The notes under the pieces were generated by a model. It searched no databases. It worked only from the letters and a program-made list of their open reading frames with translations, and was not told where the DNA came from. A DNA stretch of 64,000 nt from Holophagales bacterium. Its GTDB lineage: Bacteria; Acidobacteriota; Thermoanaerobaculia; Multivoradales; Multivoraceae. The stretch covers positions 395,783 through 459,782 of the forward strand of contig VXZQ01000014.1 in assembly GCA_009845425.1 (NCBI GenBank). Reading direction: 5' to 3'. Below, one piece after another: positions 21,303-30,214 of the stretch; within the stretch, counting starts at the first letter, position 1; every line of letters begins with the position of its first letter. The position numbers and the translations under genes were made by a program.

Positions 21303-21857
21303 ATGAACGTCAAACCCACTGGATTCCGCGTCGCGGCGTCGACCGCCGCCATCATCGCCGGTGTCCTCATGGCCGGGGGGCCGGTCCTGGCCCAGAGCAA
21401 GATCGCCGTCGTCGAGGTCGAACGCCTGCTGCAAGAGTCGGCGCGCGGCCAGATCGCGGTTCAGGAGCTCACACGACTCCGGGACGAGAAGCAGGCGGAG
21501 CTCACCACCAGGCAGGAGCAATTGGCCGCGCTGCAGAAGCAGTACAACGACGGCAGGCTGACGCTGGCGGAGGACCGCCTGGCCGAACTCGAGAAGCAGC
21601 TCGAGGACATGACGATCGACCTGCGCCGCGCCCAGGACGACGCGAACCGCGAAATGCAGAAGGTGCAGGGGGAGAGGTTCGGCGAGATCGAACAGGCGGT
21701 GCTGCCGATCATCTCCCAGGTCGGCCGGGAGTTCGGTTACACGGCGATCTTCAACAAGTTCCAGGGCGGCCTGCTGTTCGCGGCCGACGCCGCGGACATC
21801 ACGAACCTCATCATCGAGCGCTACAACGCGGCGTACCCGGCGACTCCCGCGGAGTAG
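21303..21857 (+). CDS. OmpH/Skp-family periplasmic chaperone
   Basis: A small exported chaperone that holds unfolded outer-membrane proteins for BamA. The 184-residue precursor has a Sec signal peptide (about 1-29, ending VLAQS) and a conserved first strand KIAVVEVERLLQES. A long charged helical hairpin follows (about 48-125; REEQL-like heptads such as ARLAELEKQLEDM), then a C-terminal strand/helix with YTAIFNKFQGGLLFA. The length and tentacle-like helix content match Skp/OmpH. It lies 22 nt after bamA with a GGAG Shine-Dalgarno. It is the last gene before the palindromic element and the divergent propeller gene. Confidence 0.9.
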   Translation: MNVKPTGFRVAASTAAIIAGVLMAGGPVLAQSKIAVVEVERLLQESARGQIAVQELTRLRDEKQAELTTRQEQLAALQKQYNDGRLTLAEDRLAELEKQLEDMTIDLRRAQDDANREMQKVQGERFGEIEQAVLPIISQVGREFGYTAIFNKFQGGLLFAADAADITNLIIERYNAAYPATPAE

Positions 21858-21954
21858 CGCGGCAACTGTCGGTGCGCGGGCCCTCTGGCCCGCTGCCGCC
21901 GCAGGCGGCCACGGAGCGCGTCGGCCGTCAGGCCGACTCCTTGCCGTTGCCGCG
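21858..21954. repeat. Cloverleaf-like palindromic element between convergent genes
   Basis: The whole 97-nt gap between the ompH stop and the convergent PQQ gene folds on paper into a cloverleaf. A perfect 9-bp outer stem is CGCGGCAAC (21858-21866) with GTTGCCGCG (21946-21954). Inside are three perfect hairpins: GCGGGCC/GGCCCGC (21876-21882, 21887-21893), GCCGCC/GGCGGC (21895-21900, 21904-21909) and GTCGGCC/GGCCGAC (21920-21926, 21931-21937). There is no long T-tract, so this is not a textbook terminator. It could be a bidirectional terminator, a REP/BIME-like dispersed repeat or a structured RNA; a genome-wide copy count would separate these. Confidence 0.7.
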
Positions 21955-23340
21955 TTACTCCGGGTTACGGATGCTGTAGAGCTTCGACCGGGTGCGAATC
22001 AGCAGCCGGTCGCCAGCGACCGCCGGTGACGCCATCGCCATCTCGTCGAGGCTGTTCGTGTGGAGTACCTCGTACTCCGAGCCGGCGCGGATCACGTAGG
22101 TATCGCCCTGCTCGCTCAGCGCGAACACGCGGTCGTTGTAGGCCCAGGGAGATGAGGTGAAGCTGGCGCCGCCGCGGGGCGCTACGCGCTTCCGGCCGTA
22201 CACCGGTTCGCCGGTCAGCGCGTCGTACGCCTCGAAGAAGCCGCGGTCCAGCAGGCTGTAGTAGACGCCCTTGTAGACCAGCGGCGACGTGTTGTAGTTG
22301 CCGGCCTTGGGCTGGTGCCAGGCGACGAACTCGCTCTCCGTCGCGTCCCCTTCCAGGGTGATGTCGCCGAGCGCGCCCGGACGGATGGCGAAGACCGGCC
22401 GGCGCTGGTCCTGGAAGTAGCCGGAGTTGACGTAGACCATGTCGTGAGCCGCGAACGGCGTGGCGATGGCCGCCCAGGACATGCGGCCGTCCATCTCCCA
22501 CAGCAGTTGACCGTCCAGGTCGTACGAGCGGATCCGGTTCTTGCCGCTGGTGACGATCTCGGTGCGGGCTTCGTTCGGCCAGACGAACGGCGTCGCCCAG
22601 CTCGACACCTCTTCCCGGGCGGTGCGCCAGCGCTGTTCGCCGGTGTGCTTGTCGAGGGCGGCGATCCAGGACTCCTCCTCGTTGTCGTAGAGGATGATCA
22701 GCAGATCGTCGTGCAACACAGGCGAGGAGGCGGAGCCGTAGTCCCACATGGTCGAGCGGTAGGGCGTATCGAAGCTCCACACGGACTCGCCCTCCGTCGT
22801 GAAGGCGTACACGCCGAGGTCGCCGAAGCGCGCGTAGACGCGTTCGCCGTCGGTGGTCGGGGTCTCCGAGGCGTAGGTCTGCTTCTGGTGGCGCGGGAAC
22901 TCGGGTACACCGGCCTTGACCGAGCGCTCCCACAACACCTCGCCCGTGGCGAGATCCAGGCAGTACACGCGCCAGTCGTGCCGCGCCTGCGGCGGTTCAC
23001 TGCGCCCGCGGGCGGCGTAGAGACCGGCCTGAGGGCGTTCGAACTCGCCTTCTGAAACCGCGGTCGTCAGGAACACTCGATTGTCCCAGACGATCGGGCT
23101 GGACCAGCCGAGCCCGGGGATCTCGGCGATCCACTCGACATTCTCCGTCTGGTTCCACCGATCCGGCAGGGCGGGATTGTCGGATACGGCCGGGTTCATG
23201 CCGGGGCCACGGAACTGGGGCCAGTTGTCGGACGCGGCAGCCGTGCCGGCGCAGAGCGCGGCGCAAGCGAAGGCGGTGAGGATGGCGGCGCCACTGGGCC
23301 TGTGGTGGAAACGGTGCGGTTGTGATGTCACGTTGCTCAT
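21955..23340 (-). CDS. Secreted PQQ-like beta-propeller repeat protein
   Basis: A 461-residue exported protein of the outer-membrane-assembly/PQQ-like propeller superfamily. It has an N-terminal signal peptide (hydrophobic stretch about 18-36, ending GTAAAS) followed at once by the family tag DNWPQFRGPG. Propeller blades repeat the pattern A/LDxxTGExxW (CLDLATGEVLWER, ALDKHTGEQRWR, AYDALTGEPVYG). The C-terminal blade ends in LLIRTRSKLYSIRNP. No catalytic PQQ-dehydrogenase residues can be assigned, so a binding or scaffold role is as likely as an enzyme. It is divergent from lpxD and convergent with ompH, splitting the envelope operon. A related gene lies at 56339. Confidence 0.85.
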   Translation of the reverse strand: MSNVTSQPHRFHHRPSGAAILTAFACAALCAGTAAASDNWPQFRGPGMNPAVSDNPALPDRWNQTENVEWIAEIPGLGWSSPIVWDNRVFLTTAVSEGEFERPQAGLYAARGRSEPPQARHDWRVYCLDLATGEVLWERSVKAGVPEFPRHQKQTYASETPTTDGERVYARFGDLGVYAFTTEGESVWSFDTPYRSTMWDYGSASSPVLHDDLLIILYDNEEESWIAALDKHTGEQRWRTAREEVSSWATPFVWPNEARTEIVTSGKNRIRSYDLDGQLLWEMDGRMSWAAIATPFAAHDMVYVNSGYFQDQRRPVFAIRPGALGDITLEGDATESEFVAWHQPKAGNYNTSPLVYKGVYYSLLDRGFFEAYDALTGEPVYGRKRVAPRGGASFTSSPWAYNDRVFALSEQGDTYVIRAGSEYEVLHTNSLDEMAMASPAVAGDRLLIRTRSKLYSIRNPE

Positions 23341-23389
23341 CGAGATCGGATCTCCCGTTCACTGGAAGGAGTCAGACGCTGGGGTCGTG

Positions 23390-23404
23390 CCGGATCGTAT
23401 CCGG
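23390..23404. promoter_or_regulatory. Inverted repeat just upstream of lpxD
   Basis: CCGGAT-CGT-ATCCGG is a perfect 6+3+6 inverted repeat ending 12 nt before the lpxD GTG, in the 76-bp divergent region shared with the PQQ gene. A second one, GAGATC-G-GATCTC (23342-23354), abuts the PQQ gene start. Either could be an operator or an mRNA hairpin; no known regulator consensus is matched. Confidence 0.35.
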
Positions 23405-23416
23405 TAGGCTCGCTCC

Positions 23417-24508
23417 GTGACCCACCGCCTCGCCGATCTTGCCGCGATGGTTGGAGCTGACCTCGAGGGCGATCCGGATCGGCCGATCGACGGCATCGCC
23501 ACCCTCATGGCCGCGGGCCCTGGAGATCTCTCCTTTCTGACCAACCCCCGGTACCGCGATCAGGCGCTGGCTTCGAAGGCCGGCGCGCTGCTGGTGTCCA
23601 GGGATCTGTCTCGCGAAACGCTCGCCGAACTCCGCGCCGACCTGGTGTTCTGCGACGACGCCTACCGGGCCCTGGCCGACCTGATGACGGCGCTCTTTCC
23701 GGTCCCCGAGGTGGAACCAGGCGTTCACGAAACAGCCTGTGTCGACGCTTCCGCCAACGTGGACCCCACCGCCCGCGTCGACGCTTTCGCCGTGGTCGGC
23801 GAGGGCGCGACGCTCGGTCCGGGCGTGGTCGTCGGCGCCCACTCGGTGGTAGGCCGCGGCTGCAGTCTGGGCGCCGGCACCGTGATCCATCCCCATGTCG
23901 TGATCTACGACGGCGCCCGCATCGGCGAGCGGGTGGTCGTCCACTCCGGTGTCGTTCTGGGCGCGGACGGTTTCGGGTTCGCGGAAGCCGCGGAAGCAGC
24001 TTTCCAGGTCAAGTTGCCCCAGGTTGGGGTCGTCGTGATCGAGGACGACGTGGAGATCGGCGCCAACTCCGCGGTGGACCGGGCCACTTTCGACACCACG
24101 ACGATCGGTCGCGGAACGAAGATCGACAACCTGGTGCAGATCGGCCACAACGCGCAGATCGGCCAGGGATGCATCCTCTGCGGTCAGGCGGGCGTCTCGG
24201 GCAGCAGCCGCATCGGCGATCGGGTGCTTCTGGCGGGGCAAGTGGGCGTCGCCGGCCACTTCAGGATCGGCGACGGCGTGCAGGTGGCGGCCAAGTCGGC
24301 GGTGTTCCAGGAGGTCGAGGAGGATCAGCGAGTCGCGGGCATACCCGCCGTACCGATCGCGGCCTGGCGCCGGCGGAACGCGCTACAGTCGCGCCTGCCG
24401 GCAATGCGCAGTGCGCTCAGGGCTCTCGAGCGACGCGTGGACAGAATCGAATCGGGAGGCCGCGGTGGCCGCGACGATCCGGCGGCGGACGGGGGAGACG
24501 AGACGTGA
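23417..24508 (+). CDS. lpxD: UDP-3-O-acyl-glucosamine N-acyltransferase
   Basis: Third step of lipid A synthesis: N-acylation of UDP-3-O-acyl-GlcN from acyl-ACP. The 363-residue protein has the LpxD N-terminal uridine-binding domain (about 1-100; DLSFLTNPRYRDQ) and a left-handed beta-helix of hexapeptide repeats (about 108-320). The catalytic-His region is IGHNAQIGQGC, followed by QAGVSGSSRIG. The C-terminal helix carries EVEEDQRVAGIPAVP, then LERRVDRIE. The start is GTG 23417. It has a GTGA overlap with fabZ. It continues the bam-lpx locus beyond the inserted propeller gene. Confidence 0.95.
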   Translation: MTHRLADLAAMVGADLEGDPDRPIDGIATLMAAGPGDLSFLTNPRYRDQALASKAGALLVSRDLSRETLAELRADLVFCDDAYRALADLMTALFPVPEVEPGVHETACVDASANVDPTARVDAFAVVGEGATLGPGVVVGAHSVVGRGCSLGAGTVIHPHVVIYDGARIGERVVVHSGVVLGADGFGFAEAAEAAFQVKLPQVGVVVIEDDVEIGANSAVDRATFDTTTIGRGTKIDNLVQIGHNAQIGQGCILCGQAGVSGSSRIGDRVLLAGQVGVAGHFRIGDGVQVAAKSAVFQEVEEDQRVAGIPAVPIAAWRRRNALQSRLPAMRSALRALERRVDRIESGGRGGRDDPAADGGDET

Positions 24509-24990
24509 GCAGGGAACGGGAGGAAGCTGAGAGCGCCGCCGTGAGTGCGCCGCTCGGACCGTTCGACTCGCGCTGGATCGCGAGCGTGCTGCCGCACCGC
24601 TACCCGATCCTCCTGGTCGACCGGGTGCTGGAGTTGGTGCCGGGGAAGCGGGTGGTGGCGATCAAGAACGTGACCCGCAACGAGCCGTTCTTCGACGGCC
24701 ACTTCCCGGGCAATCCGATCATGCCCGGAGTCCTCGTGATCGAGGCGATGGCGCAGAGCGCCGGGCTGCTGCTGCTGCACGAGATCGAGGATCGGGACCG
24801 CCGGGTTCTCTTCTTTTCCGGCATCGAGAAGGCTCGTTTTCGCCGTCCCGTCGTTCCCGGCGATCAACTGCGGATGGAGGTGGAGTCGCTGCGCCTGCGC
24901 ACCGTCCACTCCCGCTTCCGGGGCCGGGCCACGGTCGACGGGGAGCTGGCGGTGGAGGCGGTCTGCACGTCCACCATGGTGGCGCCCTGA
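24505..24990 (+). CDS. fabZ: 3-hydroxyacyl-ACP dehydratase FabZ
   Basis: Dehydrates 3-hydroxyacyl-ACP in type II fatty-acid elongation and competes with LpxA/LpxD for the same substrate pool. The 161-residue hot-dog-fold protein has the catalytic His segment LPHRYPILLVDR and the Glu segment GHFPGNPIMPGVLVIEAMAQ. The GTG start overlaps the lpxD stop as GTGA and adds a charged N-terminal tail of about 20 residues (SREREEAESAAV). This is somewhat longer than the usual 145-150 residues, so a downstream GTG at 24541 (VSAPLGPF) is an alternative. lpxA follows after 25 nt. Confidence 0.94.
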   Translation: MSREREEAESAAVSAPLGPFDSRWIASVLPHRYPILLVDRVLELVPGKRVVAIKNVTRNEPFFDGHFPGNPIMPGVLVIEAMAQSAGLLLLHEIEDRDRRVLFFSGIEKARFRRPVVPGDQLRMEVESLRLRTVHSRFRGRATVDGELAVEAVCTSTMVAP

Positions 24991-25015
24991 AGGACCGCGG
25001 ATCGCGGCGCGGCTC

Positions 25016-25828
<813 letters not shown>

Positions 25829-25844
25829 AGGACGGGGGTTCGCC

Positions 25845-26831
25845 CTGAGCACGGAAGCTCCGGTTCGGGCCGCCGTGGTCGGCGCCGGCGCGATGGGACG
25901 TCACCATGTGCGTCTGCTGTCCCGCCTGCTGGGACCCGATTCGGTGCTCGTGGTCGACGCGGATCCGGCGCGGGCCGAAGAAGCCGCGCTCGAGCATGGC
26001 GCGTCGGTTGCGGCCGGGATCGACGAGATTCTGAACGCTGCGGACGTCGCCGTTGTCGCGGTGCCGACGGTCGATCACCTGGAGGTGTCGGCGCGCCTGA
26101 TCGAGGCCGGCATTCACGTGCTGGTGGAGAAGCCGATCGCGGCGGACCTCGACCTGGCGGATGCCCTGATCGCGGCGGCCGGGGCCCGGGGCGTCGTCCT
26201 GGCGGTGGGGCATGTCGAGTTCTACAATCCGGCCGTCCAGGAAGTGCTCGCGCTGGGGCTGGTGCCCCGCTTCGTCGAAGTCGAACGGATGTCGCCATTC
26301 AGCCCGCGCAGTCTGGACGTCGATGTCGTTCTCGACCTGATGATTCACGACCTGCAGATCCTCCACGCCCTCGACCCGAGTCCGGTGCGAGAGGTGCGGG
26401 CGGTCGGAATCGACGTCCTGTCGGACCGGATCGACATCGCCGACGCGCGGATCGAACTCGAGTCCGGTTGCGTGGCGAACCTGACGGCGTCCCGGGTCTC
26501 GGCCGAACGCGTGCGCCAGTTGCGGGTCTTCTTCGAGGATCGGTACTTCTCGCTCGACTACCAGAAGCAGACGGTACGAGGGGCGCGGCGCGTGCGCGGC
26601 GAAGAGGAGGCTCCCGGCGGCGACTCCGTGTCCGCCGGCGGGCCGGCGGGCCGGATTCTGGCCGCCGATCTCGAGGTCGAGGGCGGCGAGCCGCTGCGGC
26701 TCGAACTCGAGGCGTTTCTCGACCGCTGCGCCGGGGGCGGTGCGTTGTTCGTCGACGGCGCGGCCGGCCGGCGCGCGCTGGAGACGGCCCTGCTCGTCAA
26801 CTCGACGATAGCCGGGAGCGCCCGTGCATGA
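25845..26831 (+). CDS. Gfo/Idh/MocA-family oxidoreductase, GnnA-like position
   Basis: An NAD(P)-dependent sugar oxidoreductase with a Rossmann fold (VVGAGAMGRHH), the EKPIA motif and a C-terminal alpha/beta domain with GHVEFYNPAV and DLMIHDLQILHAL. The first ATG/GTG/TTG in frame (GTG 25875) would cut off the first beta strand, so translation probably begins at CTG 25845 (LSTEAPVRAAVVGAG; 328 residues), 16 nt after the lpxA stop. In some bacteria GnnA, from this family, sits beside lpxA and oxidises UDP-GlcNAc at C3 for 3-amino lipid A. The partner aminotransferase GnnB is not here, so that role is a hypothesis. ATGA overlap with mtnP. Confidence 0.82.
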   Translation: MSTEAPVRAAVVGAGAMGRHHVRLLSRLLGPDSVLVVDADPARAEEAALEHGASVAAGIDEILNAADVAVVAVPTVDHLEVSARLIEAGIHVLVEKPIAADLDLADALIAAAGARGVVLAVGHVEFYNPAVQEVLALGLVPRFVEVERMSPFSPRSLDVDVVLDLMIHDLQILHALDPSPVREVRAVGIDVLSDRIDIADARIELESGCVANLTASRVSAERVRQLRVFFEDRYFSLDYQKQTVRGARRVRGEEEAPGGDSVSAGGPAGRILAADLEVEGGEPLRLELEAFLDRCAGGGALFVDGAAGRRALETALLVNSTIAGSARA

Positions 26832-27721
26832 GCGTTGACGCCTGTCCGATAGGAATCATCGGCGGCTCCGGCCTCTACGGCATGGAGGAGCTTGAGGTCC
26901 ATGAGGAACGGGCGATCGCGACGCCGTTCGGAAGCCCCTCGGAGGTCTTCGTGCTGGGGGAACTCAGGGGCCGGCCCGTCGCTTTTCTGGCCCGGCACGG
27001 CCGTGGTCACCGCATCCTGCCCAGCGAACTGAACTTCCGCGCCAACATTTACGCGTTCAAGAGCCTGGGGGTGGAGCGGCTCATCTCGCTTTCCGCGGTC
27101 GGCTCGCTACGGCGGCGCTACCAGCCGACCCACATCGTGGTGCCGGACCAGTTCATCGACCGCACGCGGCACCGTCCGGATACCTTCTTCGGCAACGGGC
27201 TGGCGGCCCACGTCGCCTTCGCCGATCCGATCTGTCCGCTGCTGATGGAGGTCTGCGCGGACCAGGCGGCCGCGGCCGGCGCGGTGGTCCATCGCGGCGG
27301 CGTCTACGTGTGCATGGAGGGGCCCCAGTTCTCGACCCGCGCCGAGTCGTTCATGCACAGGAGTTGGGGCGCGGACGTGATCGGCATGACGAACCTGCAG
27401 GAGGCGAAGCTCGCCCGCGAGGCGGAGATCTGCTACGCGACCCTGGCCCTGATCACGGACTACGACTGCTGGCACGAGGAGGAAGAGGACGTGACGGTCG
27501 AGGCCGTGCTCGCGGTCCTGCGCCAGAACGCCCGCACCGCCCAGGCCGCGGTGGCCCGAATCGTGGAGTCGTTGCCGGGTGAGCGCCGGTCCGGAGCGTG
27601 TCCCTGCGTCAATGCGCTGGAGCACGCCCTGATCACCGATCCGGCGGTCGTACCCGCGTCGGTGTTGCGTGATCTGGCGCCGATCGTCGGTCGCCTCCTG
27701 GGCGACGGTGGCAACCGATGA
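26828..27721 (+). CDS. mtnP: S-methyl-5'-thioadenosine phosphorylase
   Basis: Cleaves methylthioadenosine (from polyamine or quorum-signal synthesis) to adenine and methylthioribose-1-phosphate. The 297-residue PNP/MTAP-family protein has GIIGGSGLYGM at the phosphate site. Other segments are RHGRGHRILPSELNFRAN, YVCMEGPQFSTRAES and VIGMTNLQEAKLAREAEICYA, and then DYDCWHEEE, typical of MTAP as opposed to PNP. ATG 26828 overlaps the oxidoreductase stop as ATGA; a long upstream extension of the frame is rejected. It also overlaps surE by 4 nt. The adenine it releases could be salvaged by apt at 29206. Confidence 0.92.
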   Translation: MSVDACPIGIIGGSGLYGMEELEVHEERAIATPFGSPSEVFVLGELRGRPVAFLARHGRGHRILPSELNFRANIYAFKSLGVERLISLSAVGSLRRRYQPTHIVVPDQFIDRTRHRPDTFFGNGLAAHVAFADPICPLLMEVCADQAAAAGAVVHRGGVYVCMEGPQFSTRAESFMHRSWGADVIGMTNLQEAKLAREAEICYATLALITDYDCWHEEEEDVTVEAVLAVLRQNARTAQAAVARIVESLPGERRSGACPCVNALEHALITDPAVVPASVLRDLAPIVGRLLGDGGNR

Positions 27722-28500
27722 ATGTCACCAGACTGCTGCTGACGAATGACGATGGCGTAGCGGCGCCGGGTCTGCGCTGTCTCGCCGCGGCCCTCGACGG
27801 AGTGTCGACCGCCAGAGGGCCGATCACCTACGACGTAGTGGCCCCGGAGCACGAGCAGAGCGGTTGCAGCCAGGCGCTGACCCTGTTTCGGCCGTTGCGC
27901 GCGAAGCGGGTGCGGGAAGGTTGGTTCGCGGTGGACGGCACGCCCTCCGACTGCGTCAACCTGGCGGTCCATTCGCTGCTGGACCATCGTCCCGATCTGC
28001 TCGTTTCGGGGGTCAACATGGGGGTCAACCTGGGTGACGACGTGACCCACAGCGGCACGGTGGGCGCGGCGCTCGAGGGACGGCTGCTCGGCGTGCCGGC
28101 GGTCGCGTTCTCCCAGGAGTACCGGAAGGCAAGGCGCGCCGACATGGAACGTGCGGCGGCGCTGGCGGCCCGCGCGATCGTCTCGCTCGTCGAGCAGGGG
28201 ATTCCCGAGCGGATGCTGCTCAACGTGAACTTCCCGTTCGACCCGCCCCGCGGGGTCAGGGTCGCGCGACTCGGCCGGCGGCCCTACCGCAACACGATCG
28301 TCGAACAGGAGGATCCGCGGGGCGGCACGATGTACTGGATCGTCGGCAAGCCGGACCCGGAGCGCCTCCACGACACGGATGCGGCTGCGATCAGGGACGG
28401 CCTCATCTCGATCACGCCGCTCACTGCCGACCTGACCGACGGAGAGTCCCTCGACGCCAGCGACGGGGTCCTGCCCGGGCTCGCGGGAGCATTGGGTTGA
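27718..28500 (+). CDS. surE: 5'/3'-nucleotidase SurE
   Basis: Metal-dependent survival-protein nucleotidase acting on nucleoside monophosphates. The 260-residue protein has the N-terminal metal motif LLTNDDGVAAPG, followed by VVAPEHEQSGCSQALT, the NxGxNxGDDVTHSGTVGAALEG signature, and NVNFPFDP. ATG 27718 overlaps mtnP (ATGA), and the stop overlaps pcm (TTGA). The surE-pcm pair is a well-known conserved linkage tied to stationary-phase survival. Confidence 0.95.
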   Translation: MNVTRLLLTNDDGVAAPGLRCLAAALDGVSTARGPITYDVVAPEHEQSGCSQALTLFRPLRAKRVREGWFAVDGTPSDCVNLAVHSLLDHRPDLLVSGVNMGVNLGDDVTHSGTVGAALEGRLLGVPAVAFSQEYRKARRADMERAAALAARAIVSLVEQGIPERMLLNVNFPFDPPRGVRVARLGRRPYRNTIVEQEDPRGGTMYWIVGKPDPERLHDTDAAAIRDGLISITPLTADLTDGESLDASDGVLPGLAGALG

Positions 28501-29186
28501 AGACGCAGCCCGCCGGTCCGGGGAGCGGGTATCCCTACGCTCGTCGCCGCATGGTGGCGAACCTGGTCGAACGGGGTGGTCTGCGGGACGAGCGTGTGAT
28601 CGCCGCATTGGAGCAGGTGCCGCGCCACCTGTTCGTGCCCGAGCATCTGGTCAATGATGCGTACGGCGACCACGCGCTGCCGATTGGTTGCGAGCAAACG
28701 ATCTCCCAGCCCTACGTCGTGGCGCGCATGACCGAGGATCTGGGCGTGCGAGAGGAGGACTCCGTGCTGGAAATCGGCACCGGCTCCGGCTACCAGACGG
28801 CGATCCTCGCACTGCTGGCACATCGGGTCTACAGCATCGAGCGCGTCGGCCGGTTGGCGCGGGAGGCGATCGGTCGGATCCAGGCCCTCGAACTGCCGAA
28901 CGTCAAGGTCCAGGTCTTCGACGGCACGGTTGGCTGGAGCGCCGAAGCCCCGTTCGACCGGATCCTCGTGGCCGCCGCCGCGCCGCGGGTTCCCGACTCG
29001 CTCCTCGGACAGTTGGGGCCGGGCGGCCGTCTTGTCATCCCTGAGGGCGATCGCCACGAACAGCGCCTCGTCGCTTACCAGAAGCACAAGAACGGAACGG
29101 TCTCTCGCCAGCTCGGCGAGGCGGTGCGCTTCGTGCCGCTGATCGGCCGTCACGGTTGGAAGCCGAAGGCCGAGGCGGCCCCATGA
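28497..29186 (+). CDS. pcm: Protein-L-isoaspartate O-methyltransferase
   Basis: SAM-dependent repair enzyme that methylates isoaspartyl residues in aged proteins. The 229-residue protein has the substrate loop [20 protein letters not shown] and the SAM motif [15 protein letters not shown]. Post-motif segments are [25 protein letters not shown] and GGRLVIPEG. The TTG start overlaps the surE stop (TTGA), consistent with coupled translation. The C-terminus is close to family length. apt follows 19 nt later. Confidence 0.94.
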   Translation: MKTQPAGPGSGYPYARRRMVANLVERGGLRDERVIAALEQVPRHLFVPEHLVNDAYGDHALPIGCEQTISQPYVVARMTEDLGVREEDSVLEIGTGSGYQTAILALLAHRVYSIERVGRLAREAIGRIQALELPNVKVQVFDGTVGWSAEAPFDRILVAAAAPRVPDSLLGQLGPGGRLVIPEGDRHEQRLVAYQKHKNGTVSRQLGEAVRFVPLIGRHGWKPKAEAAP

Positions 29187-29205
29187 GCGCGGAGGCGACT
29201 CTCTG

Positions 29206-29739
29206 ATGGCGGAGGGAGGGGACCAGTGGCTGAAGGAGCGGATCCGCGAGGTTCCCGACTTTCCGAAACCGGGGATCCTGTACAAGGACATCACGACGCT
29301 GCTCAAGGATCCGGCGGCACTGCGCGAGACGGCCGACCGGCTCGCGGAGCGGTTCGCCGGCCGGCGCATCGAGCAGGTGGTGGGAATCGAGGCGAGGGGC
29401 TTCATTTTCGGTCCGCTGGTGGCGAACCGGCTGAACGTGGGTTTCGTGCCGGTGCGCAAACCGGGGAAGCTGCCGGCAGAGACGGCCTCGCGCAGCTACG
29501 AGCTCGAGTACGGCCGCGACACCCTGGAGATGCATCTGGACGGCGTCGCCGCGGGCGAGCGCGTCGTCCTGGTCGACGACCTGCTGGCGACGGGCGGCAC
29601 CGCGAAGGCGGCCGCGGACCTGATCGAGTCCGTCGGCGGGACGGTCGACGCGATCGGATTCGTCGTCGAGCTGACCTACCTGGACGGCCGCCGCCGGCTC
29701 GACGGCTACGACGTGGTTGAATCCCTGGTCCGTTACTGA
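29206..29739 (+). CDS. apt: Adenine phosphoribosyltransferase
   Basis: Salvages adenine to AMP using PRPP. The 177-residue protein has [18 protein letters not shown] at the N-terminus, [10 protein letters not shown], the RKPGKLP flexible-loop segment and the PRPP loop [14 protein letters not shown]. The start is ATG 29206, preceded by a weak purine-rich stretch. With mtnP upstream it can close an adenine-recycling route. A short hairpin (ACGCCG-CGT-CGGCGT, 29753-29767) followed by TTTA may act as a weak terminator before the tRNA. Confidence 0.95.
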   Translation: MAEGGDQWLKERIREVPDFPKPGILYKDITTLLKDPAALRETADRLAERFAGRRIEQVVGIEARGFIFGPLVANRLNVGFVPVRKPGKLPAETASRSYELEYGRDTLEMHLDGVAAGERVVLVDDLLATGGTAKAAADLIESVGGTVDAIGFVVELTYLDGRRRLDGYDVVESLVRY

Positions 29740-29752
29740 GATCCTTCGACGG

Positions 29753-29770
29753 ACGCCGCGTCGGCGTTTA
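29753..29770 (+). terminator. Possible weak terminator after apt
   Basis: A perfect 6-bp stem ACGCCG/CGGCGT with a 3-nt loop, followed by TTTA, lies 14-31 nt after the apt stop and before the tRNA. The T-run is short, so termination would be partial at best. Confidence 0.3.
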
Positions 29771-29794
29771 CCGTCGCGGCCACGGCATCTGAGG

Positions 29795-29871
29795 GCGCCC
29801 GTAGCTCAGCAGGATAGAGCGGCGGATTCCTAATCCGCAGGTCGGGGGTTCGAGTCCCTCCGGGCGCACCA
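29795..29871 (+). tRNA. tRNA-Arg (anticodon CCT)
   Basis: A complete 77-nt cloverleaf. The acceptor stem GCGCCCG/CGGGCGC is perfect, the D-stem is GCTC/GAGC, the anticodon stem GCGGA/TCCGC has loop TTCCTAA, and the T-arm is GGGGG-TTCGAGT-CCCTC with one G-T pair. CCA is encoded. Anticodon CCT reads AGG, arginine. It sits between apt and the convergent tatA gene, with 21 nt to tatA. Confidence 0.97.
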
Positions 29872-29892
29872 CGGGCCAGGCGCCACGCCTCG

Positions 29893-30078
29893 CTACTCTT
29901 CGATCTCGCGCTTGGGCTTGTCTTCGTCCTCGTCCTCGTCCGGTCCCTTCAGGCCCTGCTTGAAGTTGCGGATGCCGCTGCCCAGACCGCCCGCCAGCTT
30001 CGGAATGCGGCTGGCGCCGAAGATCAGGACGACGATCGCGAGGACGATCAGAAGTTCGCCGAATCCCAGGGTGGGCAT
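29893..30078 (-). CDS. tatA: Twin-arginine translocase subunit TatA/TatE
   Basis: Pore-forming subunit of the Tat pathway, which exports folded proteins. The 61-residue product [17 protein letters not shown]... has one membrane span (about 7-22), the conserved FG before the amphipathic helix ([28 protein letters not shown]), and a highly acidic/basic tail ([15 protein letters not shown]). ATG 30078 is chosen because GGAG lies 8 nt upstream and it gives the canonical N-terminus; the open frame extends 23 codons further without homology. No tatB or tatC is seen nearby. Confidence 0.92.
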   Translation of the reverse strand: MPTLGFGELLIVLAIVVLIFGASRIPKLAGGLGSGIRNFKQGLKGPDEDEDEDKPKREIEE

Positions 30079-30214
30079 CTTGGGTGCTCCAGTGGTTGGC
30101 GTGGCGGGTCGGTAGGGCCGGTTAGCCCCGGTAGCCAAGTCTGCCACACGGTCGACCGAGTCGCGGGCGGGCCGTTTCGACTGCTAGGGTTCGCCGCGTC
30201 GGAGGAGATGCGGA

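Noticed and set aside
29795-29871. tRNA-Arg as an integration site for the nearby island
   Set aside because: The island begins about 2.5 kb away with three normal genes between, no integrase is present, and no repeat of the tRNA 3' end was seen at the island edges.
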